Positions 62,131 to 64,000 of a stretch of DNA of 64,000 nt are shown here, in pieces. Source of the stretch: Gymnorhina tibicen (taxonomy: Eukaryota; Chordata; Aves; Passeriformes; Artamidae); assembly GCA_013399875.1 (NCBI GenBank), contig VXAZ01006396.1:317076-381075 (forward strand). The letters are read 5' to 3'. Within the stretch, counting starts at the first letter, position 1; each line of letters begins with the position of its first letter. The notes under the pieces are model-generated. The model saw only the letters and a program-made list of their open reading frames with translations, searched no databases and was not told the origin of the DNA. A program made the translations under genes and the position numbers.

Positions 62131-64000
62131 CATGGAAATAATGAGGACGGCACCAGCTGTTCCCAGTCGGTCCCACACACTTTGGGGGGCACTGTTGAAG
62201 GCCAGCTGGTGCACGCTGCTCAGGTGATGCTGTTGGTGAGGTATAAATGGTGTGTGCTCAAACCACTAAGGAAAGGTTTAAAATGTGTTTAAAGATCATC
62301 ATAGCAATGTGGAACAGGTTCTTTTCTGCTTCACTCAGTTATGTTTTGTAAAACATGCTGTGGCATCATGAATGTGTGTCTGTGATGAGTAACTGAATTA
62401 TGTCACTGTTGCATCTGTGCCTTTTCCTCCTGTTCTCTACCCACTTCTCTGTGACTTCACTGCTCCATGTCCAGGGTGCTGGTTGACTCTTTGGTAGCTG
62501 GGCTTTGTGTCTGTAATGCCAGGTGAATCATGTATTTTTACATCAATAATCTGAAAAGAAACAGCTATTGAGGCAGTGAATGAATGGAGAGGCTGGATGG
62601 GACCATGTCATCATTAGACAATTTTTGGGGGATTAGACGTTTTTTTTTGAACCCATTTGAGAAAACATGGCATGATGTATTTTATCCTTGTTCAAGACAG
62701 ATAGTTAAGGGAGTTTTTATTTTTCTAATCCTCTCTAACAGTGCACCTCAGGCTTTTATTGTGTAGTGTACCTATACTTGGTGGAGGCTTGTTGCTTAAA
62801 TAGCTGTAGCTACTCAAGCAACAATAAAGCTGTGTCTGCAGAGTGTACCTCTGCCCCTTTACCCATTGTGCTACCTGCAAGAGACAGCAGAACCAAGCAA
62901 ACCTTTCATACGTGCCTGAAGAATGGGGCCTACTTAAACGCTGTGCTGCAACATGTTGGTTACATGATGGCATTATGTCACTGTCAGTCATTCCGCATAG
63001 AGCTCTAATATTGCTCACTCTCACTCTCTCAGTCCTTCTCGCTCACTCTAATTGAACCCCTTATAATTAAGATAAATTCTGAGCAATCAAACCTGGAATG
63101 TGGATGAACAGTCCCTTGTGCAATCCCAAAAGTTCAGCTTTAGGAGGTTACTTCACTGCACTGTAAATCATTATCCCAGTTTAACTACAGCATGTGGGAC
63201 TGCGAGTTCTTGGAAAAGCTTGCTACAGCAACTTCATTTATGAAGATAACTCAGTAGAAAATGTTCTGTATTTACAACTGTGTGATTTTATAGGGCAAAC
63301 TGGATTCTTTAATGTTAGCACCTTAGCAATCAGTGAGAGGCAGTCCAGTGCGTAGACCTACAGTTCATTACCAGAAAATGAGGTGTGACTCCTGAAGATG
63401 GATTTCTAGTATCTGTAAGTCACACCAGCATTTCAAGATAGAGGGGGACACACAGCTTATTTCACTTAGCTTGAGGTACAGCCCTCTTCTGATGAGTAAC
63501 AAGGCTATGATGCAGAGGTGCTATGAGTCAGAGAAATACTCAGTCTATGATGGGGGGAAAAATGAAACAAAGGAGCTTTCAGAAAGACTAATAAAAAAAA
63601 AGAGAATACGCTGATTCTCATAATAAAGACCAGAAACACTCATGTGGTTTGAATGGCCGTGAAACCAGAGGTGCTTGGACCAGTCCTGTGATCACAGCTT
63701 CAGACAGTTCCCAAAGCCTGCTCAGAGCAGAGGCCAGCAGAAAGAATGATGTAGTTTCCTACAGGGTTCAACAGGATTCTGTATTTATTGATTCTGTCCA
63801 ACCAAGATTCATTTATGCAGCTTTTCTGTTGTTGGGCTTGTACATAGCGTTGTGTGACCTTAGATCCTAGACCCCTCCAACTGTTTGGATCATTCTTCAG
63901 ACTTACTTCCGGTTTATATTTTTGGCAATAATTTGTGCCTAGCTCTTCCTGATGTGGTGTTACAACACGACTAATAACTTCTCAGACATTCCCCAGTTTA
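62131..64000. other. Unassigned sequence
   Basis: No gene or named repeat was recognised. A CT-rich patch (CTCACTCTCACTCTCTC) lies at about 63013-63030 and a poly(A) run near 63592-63602. Frames are under 100 codons. Confidence 0.5.

Noticed and set aside
1..64000. CRISPR arrays, bacterial operons, tRNA or rRNA genes
   Set aside because: No regularly spaced direct repeats with unique spacers, no polycistronic dense coding and no tRNA B-box-like context were seen; the DNA is vertebrate nuclear in character.

Overview
The window looks like vertebrate nuclear DNA, almost certainly from a bird. It is AT-rich and gene-poor, and its recognisable content is CR1 LINE fragments with the typical avian tail (repeats of TAGAATCA and similar), plus three long terminal repeats of avian endogenous retrovirus type with the terminal signature TGTCGTGG.../...CCACGACA. 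Two worn MIR-like SINE relics fit an amniote genome. A neoavian host is my inference from the LTR families; no gene in the window confirms it. I found no convincing host protein-coding gene, tRNA or rRNA. The open frames here are mostly at lengths expected by chance in 64 kb, or belong to transposons. The window reads as intergenic or deep intronic sequence.

Layout. 1-1.9 kb is unassigned. 1,910-2,821 is a minus-strand solo LTR with a perfect 5-bp target duplication (GAAAA) and an 84-base run of N in its tandem-repeat core. 2.8-12 kb is mostly unassigned, with a compound microsatellite (7.2 kb) and a possible MIR relic (9.9 kb). 12.08-12.31 kb holds a 3 x 45-bp tandem repeat beside an exon-like reading frame on the minus strand. 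13.1-13.6 kb is a local GC-rich patch. 18.4-19.3 kb is a minus-strand CR1 3' end with ORF2 remnants. 24.83-25.42 kb is a plus-strand solo LTR that keeps a TATA-like box and a poly(A) signal. 26.6 kb has a MIR relic and 28.1 kb an old CR1 tail. 29.74-29.82 kb is a 76-nt pre-miRNA-like hairpin.

33.8-36.1 kb is a CR1 cluster: a short plus-strand tail, a 0.9-kb minus-strand 3' portion, then in inverted orientation a CR1 ORF1 (esterase domain) still open for 236 codons, ending next to a perfect 13-bp hairpin and a TTTA-rich tract. 38.0-38.3 kb is another CR1 tail. 43.3-44.4 kb holds a 20-bp perfect palindrome, an ancient CR1-like fragment and a decayed minus-strand LTR of the same family as the 24.8-kb copy. 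44.4-64 kb is essentially unassigned apart from an A-rich tract (52.4 kb) and a 15-bp-stem hairpin (62.1 kb).

Nothing here works together as a pathway or operon. The interest lies in transposon history (solo LTRs, a possible twin-primed CR1, an unusually open CR1 ORF1) and in several hairpins that no recognised repeat explains. The strongest candidate for something undescribed is the hairpin at 29,742-29,817. The exon-like frame beside the 45-bp repeat at 12.1-12.3 kb is a weaker one.
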